A DNA stretch of 64,000 bases from Mycolicibacterium bacteremicum (GTDB taxonomy: Bacteria; Actinomycetota; Actinomycetes; Mycobacteriales; Mycobacteriaceae), in the NCBI RefSeq assembly GCF_943913955.1, contig NZ_CALUAE010000013.1, positions 32,166 to 96,165 of the forward strand, given 5' to 3'. Numbering within the stretch: the first letter of the stretch is position 1; each line of letters begins with the position of its first letter. A model generated the notes under the pieces. It was not told the origin of the DNA and did not search any database. It worked only from the letters and a program-made list of their open reading frames with translations. The translations under genes and the position numbers were made by a program. Shown piece by piece: positions 26,621-34,275 of the stretch.

Positions 26621-28327
26621 TCAGCCGCCGCACACCACCCGCGGGATCGGATCGTAGGTCACCGTGTGCGACTGGGTCCGCGTGTCACCGGTGGCGATAT
26701 CACGCAGCGTGCGGGTGTCGGTGATGGTGAAACCCGGTGCGCCACCGCTGGCGCTGCAGGCCGCACCGGCGGGGATGCTGATCGTCTGCGGGCTCGTCGG
26801 GCGACTGCGCGCGCTCTGCGCGGAGGTCACCTCGTACCGCTTGATGCCGACCACCCTGATGGTCACTGCACTCGGTGTCCACTGGGTCTGAATCTGCACC
26901 GACGTCGGACCGTCGTTGCGGAACTTCACATCCAGGACATCCCCGAACACGGTGGCTTCCCGGCCGGCCGGATATCGGCTGATGTAGTAGCTGTGTTCGT
27001 GGTGCTCCACGTCCTCCAGGCCGGCGAAGTACGCGGCGTTGAACAGCGTGGTCGCCACCTGGGAGACGCCGCCGCCCACCCCGCGGGCAGGTCGCCCGTT
27101 CTCGATGATGCCGGCCTCCACATATCCGGATGCGGCGTTGCGCGGATTGGTGGCGGCGTTGAGGCTGAAGATCTCACCCGGGCCGACCACCACACCGTTG
27201 ATCTGCTCGGCGGCGCGACGGATGTTGCGGCCGGAATCGCCGGAGAAGCCGCCGGTCTGGAACTCGCCGATGACCTCGACCGGGCCCAGCTGGTTCAACT
27301 CGTCGAAACCGAAAGTTGCTTTCTCCTCGACGTACACCGCGTCGATCCGGCGGTCGTCGGTACGGCCCAGTACGTCCAGGAAATCCGCGAGCGTCGCGTC
27401 GTAATCGAGCCGACGGCCGTCCTGCGCGGGTGTCTTGACCGGCGGGGTGGCGGCGAAGTCGATATCGGCGTTGCGCACGGGGACCTCCGAGGCCGTCAAT
27501 TGCGGGCGCAGCGCATCGACGATCACATCCTCGTCGAGTTCGGGCATCAGCCGTCCCGGCTCCGGGGTGAAGGTGAGCGCCGCGGCGATGACATCTGCGG
27601 TGATGACGCCGCGGACGTCGACACCGGAGATGATGACCGGTCCCGACACCGCCGGGGTCGCGATCTCCTCGAGCGCCGTCGCGACGTCCGCGGCGGTGGT
27701 CTGTGGCGGGCGTTCCTGCATCGGCAGCGCCACCGCCTCGCCGGCGGCCCAGTCGCGGACGAACGCCTCGGCGGCGGCGGGAACATCGAGTCGCCATCCG
27801 GACCGCGGATCCGACGGCGTGGGTTCGCCGCCGACGAAGACGATGGAACCCTCCACCGGATCTTCGGCGACGGCGGTGCCGAGTTCGTCGAGGGTGGCCG
27901 TCAGCGCCTGCTCGTTCACCGAGGTGACCAACTCCACCGGAGTATCCACGAAGAAGGACGTGATCCGGGTGACGGGATCGAGCGGCTGGCCCCCTGCCTG
28001 GGCGACGGTCGCGGCCGGGTCTGCGGCCAGGCCGACGGCACCGGGATCCACCGTTGCCGACAGAGCGCCCACCGTGACCGGAACCGGTTGGCTCTCCCGA
28101 GCAGAGATCGCCTCGCGCAGCCGCTGCTCCGCTGCCGCCGGGGTCAGTCCGCCGAGTGGCACACCCGCCGCAGTGACACCGCGGGGCACCTTCGACGCGG
28201 TCACGACCAGGTCGACGACGTAGAGCCCGGCCAATGCCGCCAGCGGAATACCGAAGGTCAGCAGCCGACGACGCAGCCGGCCCGCTGTGGGCAGCGGACC
28301 GGTGTAAGGCTTTTCCGACATCGACAT
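26621..28327 (-). CDS. VanW family protein with peptidoglycan-binding-like domains
   Basis: 568-residue envelope protein. One membrane anchor (about residues 22-45) leaves the rest outside. The middle (about 60-330) contains two PG-binding-4-type domains, and about 345-480 is the VanW domain with GEFSTxx-like GEFQTGGFSGDSGRN, GEIFSLNAATNPRNAASGY and GGGVSQVATTLFNAA. VanW proteins are widespread in actinobacteria and first known beside vancomycin-resistance genes; the reaction is unknown. The C-terminal 80 residues hold a conserved Cys pair before the end. The start at 28327 follows GGAG. Lies beside the signalling cluster, with no obvious functional tie. Confidence 0.88.
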   Translation of the reverse strand: MSMSEKPYTGPLPTAGRLRRRLLTFGIPLAALAGLYVVDLVVTASKVPRGVTAAGVPLGGLTPAAAEQRLREAISARESQPVPVTVGALSATVDPGAVGLAADPAATVAQAGGQPLDPVTRITSFFVDTPVELVTSVNEQALTATLDELGTAVAEDPVEGSIVFVGGEPTPSDPRSGWRLDVPAAAEAFVRDWAAGEAVALPMQERPPQTTAADVATALEEIATPAVSGPVIISGVDVRGVITADVIAAALTFTPEPGRLMPELDEDVIVDALRPQLTASEVPVRNADIDFAATPPVKTPAQDGRRLDYDATLADFLDVLGRTDDRRIDAVYVEEKATFGFDELNQLGPVEVIGEFQTGGFSGDSGRNIRRAAEQINGVVVGPGEIFSLNAATNPRNAASGYVEAGIIENGRPARGVGGGVSQVATTLFNAAYFAGLEDVEHHEHSYYISRYPAGREATVFGDVLDVKFRNDGPTSVQIQTQWTPSAVTIRVVGIKRYEVTSAQSARSRPTSPQTISIPAGAACSASGGAPGFTITDTRTLRDIATGDTRTQSHTVTYDPIPRVVCGG

Positions 28328-28385
28328 ATGAACTCCAGCTTGCCAGGCCGAAATTCCCGAGGCCTTCGGTGCGAGCGGGACGACC

Positions 28386-30308
28386 CTACTCGCGCGCCAA
28401 CCCGACGAGGTCGAGCACCGACGCCGCGGGACTGCCGGGTGCGGCGGCCAACGTCAGCGCGTTCCGCTGTCCGTCGAGTTGGTCGCGGGTGTGGAACAGG
28501 GCGCGCACGGCCATGCTGGAGAGCATCGTGACGGCATTGAGGTCGACGGTGAGCGCGACGGTGCCGCCTTGCGCGGCGTCGGAGAGGTCGGCGGCGAATC
28601 GCTGGGCGTTGGTGCAGTCGATGGCGCCCATCACGCGCAGGGTCAGCACCTCTGCGGGCCGGTGGACCTCGCTGGCGTAGATGCGTGCGGCGGGGGAGTC
28701 CGGCGCGGCCGGTGCCGCCGTCGATGCGACCAACGCTGCACGCGAAATGCGATGTCGCAGAACCACTGTGGTGGCCGGCTCGTGGCGGATGGCGACGTGG
28801 TCGATGAGGCGATCGATCATCGACAGGCCGCGGCTTTCCCGGCCGGCCTCCGGTGGCCGCCACGCGCCGTCGTCGGCGATCGTCACCTGGGCGCAGCCGT
28901 CGGCGCCCAACCGTCCGGTGAGCCGCAACGGCCCGCCGGCGGGGTAGGCGTGCTCGGCGACATTGGCGATGGCTTCGTTGATGGCCAGCTCGAGTGTCAA
29001 GGTGGTCTGCATGTCGGCGGCCAGGCCGTCCAACCACGCCCGGGTGGCGGCCATCGCCGTATTCAACCCGGTCTCGTCGGTGACGACCGACACCGCCAAC
29101 TCGGGCGGCGGCGCGGCGAGCAGCTGCGCCGCCAGCGTGGTGACATCGTCATCGTGACCGCCGCGGGTCATCAGCTCGACGGTCAGCTGGCACACCCGGG
29201 CCGCCGGGGTGGCCGCGGCGCCGGTGGGCAGCACCTGGTTGGCCGCGGCATCGGCGCCGATGCGGGCTATCCGGTGGTATCCCTCGTCCAAGGTGTGGCC
29301 GGGCCGCTCGATCAGCCCGTCGGTGTAGAGCAGTACCACATCGCCTGCGGCCAAGCGGGTTTCGGCGAGGACGTGGCGGTGGCCCAGTCCGAGCGGTTGG
29401 CTGCCCTCCACCGGCACCGGCAGATATCGTGTGGTGCGCCCGGTGCCGATCACCAGCGGCGGCGGGTGCCCGCACAGGCAGTACCGCACCGCCCCCGTCG
29501 CCGGCGTCACCTCGACGACGGCCAGGGTCGTCGCCCTCAGTGCCGGCTTGCGCGCCGCGAAGGCGTCGATCTGGGTAATCGCCGAGGCCAGGTCGGTACC
29601 GGTGATGAGGGTCTGCTCGACCACCGCGCGCAGCTGCCCCATCGCCGCGGATGCGGCCACGCCGTGGCCCACCACGTCGCCCACCACCAGCGCCACGCGG
29701 TCGTCATCCAGGACGATCGGATCGAACCAGTCACCGCCGGCCGCCTGGTCATGGGAGGCGATCAGATAGCGGGCGGCGATGTCGAGGTGCGGGACGACCG
29801 GGAGTTCGGTCGGCAGTAGCGCCCGCTGGAGTTCGTCGACGACGTCCCGGGAGGCTTCATACCGGTGCTGGGCATCGGTGGCCTTCTCCCGCTGCCGGAC
29901 GCGTTCGGTGACGTCGATGGCGTAGCAGATGACCGCATCGTCGTCCTCGGGGTGTGGCATCACCACGAAGTCCAGGAACACATCGGGAACCGGCCCGTCG
30001 GCGGTGGATCCGATCTGGAAGCGCCATTCCCGACCCACCTGCTCCCGGCGCGTGCGATGCACCCGCTGCAGCATCTCCAGGATCTGCTGGGATTCCATCT
30101 CCGGAAACAGCTCCGCGTATGGCCGTCCGATCACGTCGGCCCGTCCGGTCAGCGCGCGCAGACCGGCGTTGGCGGCCACCGCCCGCAGTTCCGGCCCGGC
30201 ATAACTGGCCGCAAGCAACCCCAGGTTCTCGAACGCCGATCGGACGGTGTCGGCCGCGCCGATGCGCCGATCGAGGTCCGCGTCGCTGTGGTCCACCACA
30301 CCGATCAT
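28386..30308 (-). CDS. PAS-SpoIIE phosphatase-RsbW kinase-STAS fusion (Rv1364c-like)
   Basis: 640-residue protein holding a complete partner-switching module: PAS sensor (about 20-135), PP2C/SpoIIE phosphatase (165-395), RsbW-like HATPase anti-sigma kinase (405-520) and STAS antagonist (550-640). Phosphatase metal ligands are D193, D211, D330 and D387/D388 (GGDW, GDVVGHG, YTDG, HDDD). The kinase has N449 in NEAIAN and a DDGAW G1 box. The STAS segment keeps Ser597-Ser598. M. tuberculosis Rv1364c has the same order and similar length (653) and is linked to SigF control. All active residues appear intact. A GTTT-N15-CGGTAC box lies 15 bases upstream. Confidence 0.92.
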   Translation of the reverse strand: MIGVVDHSDADLDRRIGAADTVRSAFENLGLLAASYAGPELRAVAANAGLRALTGRADVIGRPYAELFPEMESQQILEMLQRVHRTRREQVGREWRFQIGSTADGPVPDVFLDFVVMPHPEDDDAVICYAIDVTERVRQREKATDAQHRYEASRDVVDELQRALLPTELPVVPHLDIAARYLIASHDQAAGGDWFDPIVLDDDRVALVVGDVVGHGVAASAAMGQLRAVVEQTLITGTDLASAITQIDAFAARKPALRATTLAVVEVTPATGAVRYCLCGHPPPLVIGTGRTTRYLPVPVEGSQPLGLGHRHVLAETRLAAGDVVLLYTDGLIERPGHTLDEGYHRIARIGADAAANQVLPTGAAATPAARVCQLTVELMTRGGHDDDVTTLAAQLLAAPPPELAVSVVTDETGLNTAMAATRAWLDGLAADMQTTLTLELAINEAIANVAEHAYPAGGPLRLTGRLGADGCAQVTIADDGAWRPPEAGRESRGLSMIDRLIDHVAIRHEPATTVVLRHRISRAALVASTAAPAAPDSPAARIYASEVHRPAEVLTLRVMGAIDCTNAQRFAADLSDAAQGGTVALTVDLNAVTMLSSMAVRALFHTRDQLDGQRNALTLAAAPGSPAASVLDLVGLARE

Positions 30309-30323
30309 GCCCGCAACGGCTGC

Positions 30324-30348
30324 GTACCGAACTGGCCGAAGCCGAAAC
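30324..30348 (-). promoter_or_regulatory. Possible SigF-type promoter for the Rv1364c-like gene
   Basis: On the minus strand GTTT (30345-30348), 15-base spacer, CGGTAC (30324-30329). The -35 is perfect, the -10 is 4/6. The start codon is 15 bases downstream. Autoregulation by the sigma factor it controls would be typical. Confidence 0.4.
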
Positions 30349-30367
30349 TGGGGGCTAACGTCGGGAT

Positions 30368-31052
30368 ATGTCTGATCGGGGGGACGATTTGGCCCGGGCC
30401 CTGGGGGACCTGGCCCTGGCCATGCAGAACCAGACGGGGACGACCTCGACGCTGGAGGCCGTCGTCAAGGGTGCGGTGGGGATTGTGCCCGGCGCCCGCT
30501 GGGCGGGGGTTTCGCTCATCGAGGGCCGCGAGGTCACCCCGAAGGCCCCCAGCGATCCGCTGGTGGCCCGGCTGGACACCCTGCAGACCGAGCTCGACGA
30601 GGGCCCGTGTCTCAGCTCGCTGCGCGAGCACCACACCGTTCAGATCGACGATATGGCGACCGAGGACCCGTTGGCCGAAGTTCGCCGCGGCGGCCGTCGA
30701 ACTCGGTGCGCGCAGTCTGCTGTCCTTCCAGCTGTTCGTGCCGCGGCAGAACCTCGGTGCGCTCAACCTCTATGGCGGTGAGCCGGGGGTGTTCTCCGTG
30801 GATTCGCATTACATCGGCGGGATCGTGGCCCAGCACGCGTCGGTCGCGTTGTTCGGCGCTGAAGCCGAGACCCAGTTCGAGGAGGCCCTGTCCAGCCGCG
30901 ACGAGATCGGGCAGGCGAAGGGGATCATCATGGAGCGCTTCAAGATCGATTCGATGGCCGCGTTCCACCTGCTGGTGAAGCTGTCCCAGGAGTCCAACGT
31001 CAAGCTCGCCGATATCGCGCACCGGATCATCGCGTCATCGGATGAGAGCTGA
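30368..31052 (+). pseudogene. GAF-ANTAR regulator interrupted by a frameshift
   Basis: Two adjacent frames encode the halves of one GAF-ANTAR protein. The first (from ATG 30368) gives the GAF start through IDDMATEDP; the continuation WPKFAAAAVELGARSLLSF, the rest of GAF and the ANTAR domain (IGQAKGIIMERFKID) are in another frame. Removing one T of the TT at 30671-30672 restores DPWPKF and a 227-residue protein. The intact paralogue at 45260 has DEQRWPKY at the same point and is 229 residues long, confirming the reading. Either a recent inactivating mutation, a sequencing error, or, less likely, programmed frameshifting. Divergent from the Rv1364c-like gene. Confidence 0.85.
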
Positions 31053-31064
31053 TCCGATGGGGTC

Positions 31065-31295
31065 TCACCCCACCGCGGGGGGCGTGCCCCAACACTCGAT
31101 GACCTCACCGAGTTGCCGCAGCATCACGTAGCGATAGTCGACCTCGTCGGCCTTGGCGGACCGGTCGGTGAACTCGGCGCGCGCGCCCTCTTCGTCGCCG
31201 CGGTAGACGGTGGTCGGCACCGGGGGAACTCCGGTGTTCTGCGGGTCATCGACCTCGCCGATCTCGGCGGTCCACGTGTCGTCAGCCATGGGCAT
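31065..31295 (-). CDS. Small acidic protein of unknown function
   Basis: 76-residue acidic protein (MADDTWTAEIGEVDDP...), with a C-terminal half containing VDYRYVMLRQLGEVIECW. No family recognised. A SigF-like promoter (31300-31324) lies immediately upstream, so close that translation would be leaderless or nearly so; the start could be 31295 or the Met at 31289. Located between GAF-ANTAR and STAS genes, so it may be a stress-induced member of this cluster. Confidence 0.65.
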   Translation of the reverse strand: MPMADDTWTAEIGEVDDPQNTGVPPVPTTVYRGDEEGARAEFTDRSAKADEVDYRYVMLRQLGEVIECWGTPPAVG

Positions 31296-31299
31296 TCAG

Positions 31300-31324
31300 A
31301 TACCCACTACGCGCTCGTTGGAAC
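31300..31324 (-). promoter_or_regulatory. SigF-type promoter for the small acidic protein
   Basis: Minus strand: GTTC (31321-31324), 15-base spacer, perfect GGGTAT (31300-31305). Four bases separate the -10 from the first possible ATG, implying a leaderless transcript starting at or near the second ATG. Confidence 0.6.
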
Positions 31325-31422
31325 GCGGGCCGCCAGGTGCCCGATCGCCACTATTCGTGGGACCGCCGGTCACGGCTATGATCGGGCCGGATGTTTCCGA
31401 GGCTGGAAGAACGGAGGCCGCG

Positions 31423-31791
31423 GTGACAAGCGATGCGGCGCACGCAAAAGGACCTTCATGCACGGTGGGCGTGGCCCGATCGGGCAACACCTGCGTCATC
31501 ACGGCGTCCGGCACGATCGACACGTTGACGGTCTCGAAACTGGAGAACGCGATCGAATCCGTGATGACCGACGCGCCGCCCGCCGTCGTGGTCGACCTGT
31601 TGGGCGTCGACTTCCTGGCCTCGGTGGGCATCGGCGTGCTGGTGGCGGCACAGCACCACCCGACGGCGCGCTTCGCGGTGGCGGCCGACGGGCCGGCGAC
31701 CGCGCGACCGTTGCGGCTGATCGGGGTCGCCGACGTGATCGAGGTGTGCCCGACCCTCGACGAGGCTTTGTCTGCGGTCGCGTCGCGCTGA
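31423..31791 (+). CDS. STAS domain anti-sigma factor antagonist
   Basis: 122-residue STAS protein. CVITASGTIDTLTVSKLENAI and VVVDLLGVDFLASVGIGVLV match the RsbV fold. The phospho-acceptor segment keeps Ser67 (A66-S67-V68-G69). GTG at 31423 is chosen because GGAGG lies six bases upstream; the longer frame back to 31210 overlaps the small acidic gene. Its stop is adjacent to the stop of the convergent PP2C gene (31792). Confidence 0.87.
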   Translation: MTSDAAHAKGPSCTVGVARSGNTCVITASGTIDTLTVSKLENAIESVMTDAPPAVVVDLLGVDFLASVGIGVLVAAQHHPTARFAVAADGPATARPLRLIGVADVIEVCPTLDEALSAVASR

Positions 31792-33252
31792 TCAGGACGT
31801 GACCGTGAGCGCGAGCAGCGCGATATCGTCGGTCGGCCCCAGCTTCGGGATGAGGGTGGCCAGGTCGTCGATCAGCGGTCCGGCGCTCAGTTCCGCGCGG
31901 GCGGCGGCATAGGACGCCAGCGCGGCATCGTCGAAAGGTGTTGCGCCGCGGCGTGCCTCGGTGAGGCCATCGGTGTAGAGCAGCAGCGTCTGTCCACGTT
32001 CGAGGGTGAGAGTGCGCGTGCCGAAGGTGGCGTGCGGGGTTGCCCCGACCAGCATGCCGGTGTCCGGACGGATCGGCGTGGCCGTCCTCGTGGCGGGGTC
32101 GATGAGCAGGGCCGGTGGGTGACCGCCGGTCGCCAGCGTCAGTTCGGTATGGCCGTACTCGCCGCGGTGCAGCGTGGTCAGCAGCACGGTGGCGAACCGG
32201 CGTGGCCGCACCTCGCGCAACAGCACCGTGTTGAGCTCGGCGAGCGCCGCGCCCGGCTCGCGGTGGTGCAGCAGCGCCGAGCGCAGCGTGTAGCGGATCA
32301 GCGTGGTGAGTACCGCCGCGTGCACGCCGTGGCCCTGCACGTCGCCGATGAACAGGCCCCAGCACCGCTCGTCGAGGGCGAACACGTCGTAGAAGTCACC
32401 GCTGACGTCGCGCGGTGACGCCGGGTGGTACCCGGTGGCCATCTCCAGCCCGGGGATGTCGGGCAGCGAGGGCGGCAGCAGCACCTGCTGCAGCGTCCTC
32501 GCGTAGTCGTCGATCGTGTCGCGTTCGCGTTCGGCGGTGTCCCGGTCCAGCCGCGCCTCGTCCCGATCGTCGCGTGCGCGGTCCCGATCCCGCTGCGCCA
32601 GATCGCGGTCGGAGCGGGCCTGGTCGCGGGCCAGGTGGGCGCTGTCGGCCTCCCGGCGCGCGGCGTCGCGATCTGCGCGTGCCGAGTCGAGTTCGGCCTC
32701 GGCGCCGATGCGCAGACCGTGCTCGACATCGAGTGCCTCCGACGAGGAGAGCCGCAGTTCCAATTGCTCGGCGACCACCACCGCGAGATTGGTCATGATC
32801 GACAGCGCTGACGACGTCGGGTAGGGCCGTGGCTCGGTATCCATCACCGCCACGGCACCGATGTGGTGCCCGTCGAAGGTGATCAGCGGGACGCAGGCGT
32901 AGAACCTGATGGCGTGCTCGATGGCGAATCGGTTGTTGCTCGTGCGACTGTCGGCGCGGCAGTCGGGTACCACGTAGGGCCTGTCGCTGGTGATCGCCGT
33001 GGCGCACAGCCCGTCCTCGCGGTCGATCCGCGCCGTGTCGTCCAATCCGTGGCTGCCGACGAACCAGATGCTGTCGGCGTCGACCAGTGATACGGCCGCA
33101 ACCGGTGCCTTGAACACATCGGAGATGACGACCGAGATCCGTTTCAGAACCGGATCGTCCGGGCCGATCACGGTGCGGTATCGGCGCACCGCGTCCAGTC
33201 GACCAGGCTCGGCCTTCGCATCCTGAGCCGTCGGGTCCTGGTTCGCAATCAT
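31792..33252 (-). CDS. GAF-coiled coil-PP2C (SpoIIE/RsbU) phosphatase
   Basis: 486-residue phosphatase predicted to dephosphorylate STAS antagonists. GAF sensor about residues 30-165, charged coiled coil 167-250, PP2C domain 255-483. The metal ligands are D286 (SGDFYD), D304 (GDVQGHG), D428 (YTDG) and D475/D476 (TDDIALL), all present. The coiled coil is built of repeated RDxA-type units, giving a strikingly regular Arg/Asp pattern that probably transmits the GAF signal. Start at 33252 follows AGGAG at ideal spacing; a longer frame to 33555 is Ser/Arg-rich and rejected. Confidence 0.9.
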   Translation of the reverse strand: MIANQDPTAQDAKAEPGRLDAVRRYRTVIGPDDPVLKRISVVISDVFKAPVAAVSLVDADSIWFVGSHGLDDTARIDREDGLCATAITSDRPYVVPDCRADSRTSNNRFAIEHAIRFYACVPLITFDGHHIGAVAVMDTEPRPYPTSSALSIMTNLAVVVAEQLELRLSSSEALDVEHGLRIGAEAELDSARADRDAARREADSAHLARDQARSDRDLAQRDRDRARDDRDEARLDRDTAERERDTIDDYARTLQQVLLPPSLPDIPGLEMATGYHPASPRDVSGDFYDVFALDERCWGLFIGDVQGHGVHAAVLTTLIRYTLRSALLHHREPGAALAELNTVLLREVRPRRFATVLLTTLHRGEYGHTELTLATGGHPPALLIDPATRTATPIRPDTGMLVGATPHATFGTRTLTLERGQTLLLYTDGLTEARRGATPFDDAALASYAAARAELSAGPLIDDLATLIPKLGPTDDIALLALTVTS

Positions 33253-33464
33253 GAGAACTCCTGCCATATCCGCGCCGCGATGGCGCGCCGAGCCGACCGG
33301 GACCGTGAGCAAACTGCCGGCCGATGATCGACGAGTGCTTCGAGGCGGGAGCGACCTACATGTGTATCGACGGGAGAGACTGCCTCGCGGGTCAGAATGC
33401 CCATTCGGGGGCGGTTTTATACCCGCGTGATGTTCGCTCAGCAATGACTGGAATCGGAAATATT

Positions 33465-33470
33465 GGGTAT
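33465..33470 (+). promoter_or_regulatory. Isolated GGGTAT -10-like box before the RsbW-like gene
   Basis: A perfect GGGTAT lies 11 bases upstream of the ATG at 33482, but no GTTT-like -35 occurs 15-17 bases before it. Position fits a nearly leaderless SigF-type transcript, sequence support is half a promoter. Confidence 0.3.
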
Positions 33471-33481
33471 GACTGCTCCCG

Positions 33482-33943
33482 ATGACGGACGGATGTGACC
33501 CCCAGCATGCCGTCGGCACCGCAGATCTGACCCTGACGGTGCCGGCGGAGGCCATTGCTGCGGGCGAGGCCAGCCGTCAGGTCGGGGAGTGGTTGGAGCG
33601 CTCCGTACATCCGGGCGCCGAGCGGGCGTCCGATATCGTGCTCGCCGCCTATGAGGCGTTGGCCAACTGCGCCGACCATGCGTACCGCAACCACGACGGT
33701 CCCGGTCCTATGACCGTCGAGGCCGCCTACGACATCGACACCAGCACGGTGCGCCTGTGCGTCACCGACCACGGCCGCTGGGTGGACCCACACAGCCGGC
33801 CTGCTGATATCGCCCGCGGACGGGGGCTTCGGCTGATGAAGGCGCTGTGTGACGACTTCTCGGTCAACGGCACCGAATCGGGCACGACGGTGTGCCTGGA
33901 TTTCGAGAACTGCGTCCGCTGCGCGGTCGCGCCCCAGGTGTAG
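33482..33943 (+). CDS. RsbW/SpoIIAB-like anti-sigma serine kinase
   Basis: 153-residue stand-alone HATPase-fold protein. An N-box AAYEALANCADHAY (Glu and Asn bind Mg-ATP), a G1 box VTDHGRW and a G2 region ARGRGLRLMKAL are all present. In partner switching such proteins hold a sigma factor inactive and phosphorylate STAS antagonists. Which sigma factor it binds is unknown because none is in the window. Followed by a convergent STAS gene 20 bases away. Confidence 0.85.
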   Translation: MTDGCDPQHAVGTADLTLTVPAEAIAAGEASRQVGEWLERSVHPGAERASDIVLAAYEALANCADHAYRNHDGPGPMTVEAAYDIDTSTVRLCVTDHGRWVDPHSRPADIARGRGLRLMKALCDDFSVNGTESGTTVCLDFENCVRCAVAPQV

Positions 33944-33963
33944 TCGATCGATACCAGAACCGA

Positions 33964-34275
33964 TCAGCCAGGGGAGCCAACGATATCGACCCGCACCAGG
34001 TCCGCCAATCCGCTCAGCGTGAGGATGGCGTCCAGCAGTCGGTTGGCGACGATCCGGATCTGGTCGGCGTGCAGGAACAACGCATTGATGGCCGCGCTGT
34101 CGAGATAGTTCACCTTCGTCAGATCGACGGCCAGCACACCCCCGGTCTGGCGCAGCGCGGATTCCAGGCCGGCGGTGAACGCGCCTATGTTGCTGAGGTC
34201 GATCTCACCGCTGGCCGCCAGGGTCAGCGCACCGTCATCGGACCGTGTCTGGTCGAGGGTGAGTTCGGTGTTCAT
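33964..34275 (-). CDS. STAS domain anti-sigma factor antagonist, last gene of hybrid operon
   Basis: 103-residue STAS protein. LTLAASGEIDLSNIGAF and LAVDLTKVNYLDSAAINAL show the RsbV fold with the acceptor Ser60 in L58-D59-S60-A61. The start codon overlaps the stop of the 1383-residue hybrid gene by one base (TGATG), so they are translationally coupled. It is the obvious substrate for the phosphatase and kinase domains at the C-terminus of that protein. Confidence 0.88.
   Translation of the reverse strand: MNTELTLDQTRSDDGALTLAASGEIDLSNIGAFTAGLESALRQTGGVLAVDLTKVNYLDSAAINALFLHADQIRIVANRLLDAILTLSGLADLVRVDIVGSPG

Noticed and set aside
26666..28531. 621-residue plus-strand frame
   Set aside because: Antisense shadow of the VanW gene, rich in Arg/Gly/His with no domain or ribosome-binding site.
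29865..30367. Upstream half of a 395-residue plus-strand frame ending at 31052
   Set aside because: This part is antisense to the Rv1364c-like gene. Only the section after about 30671 is coding, as the second half of the frameshifted GAF-ANTAR gene.
33419..33424. GGGTAT on the minus strand upstream of the GAF-PP2C gene
   Set aside because: No GTTT-like -35 at 15-17 bases, and it is about 170 bases from the start.
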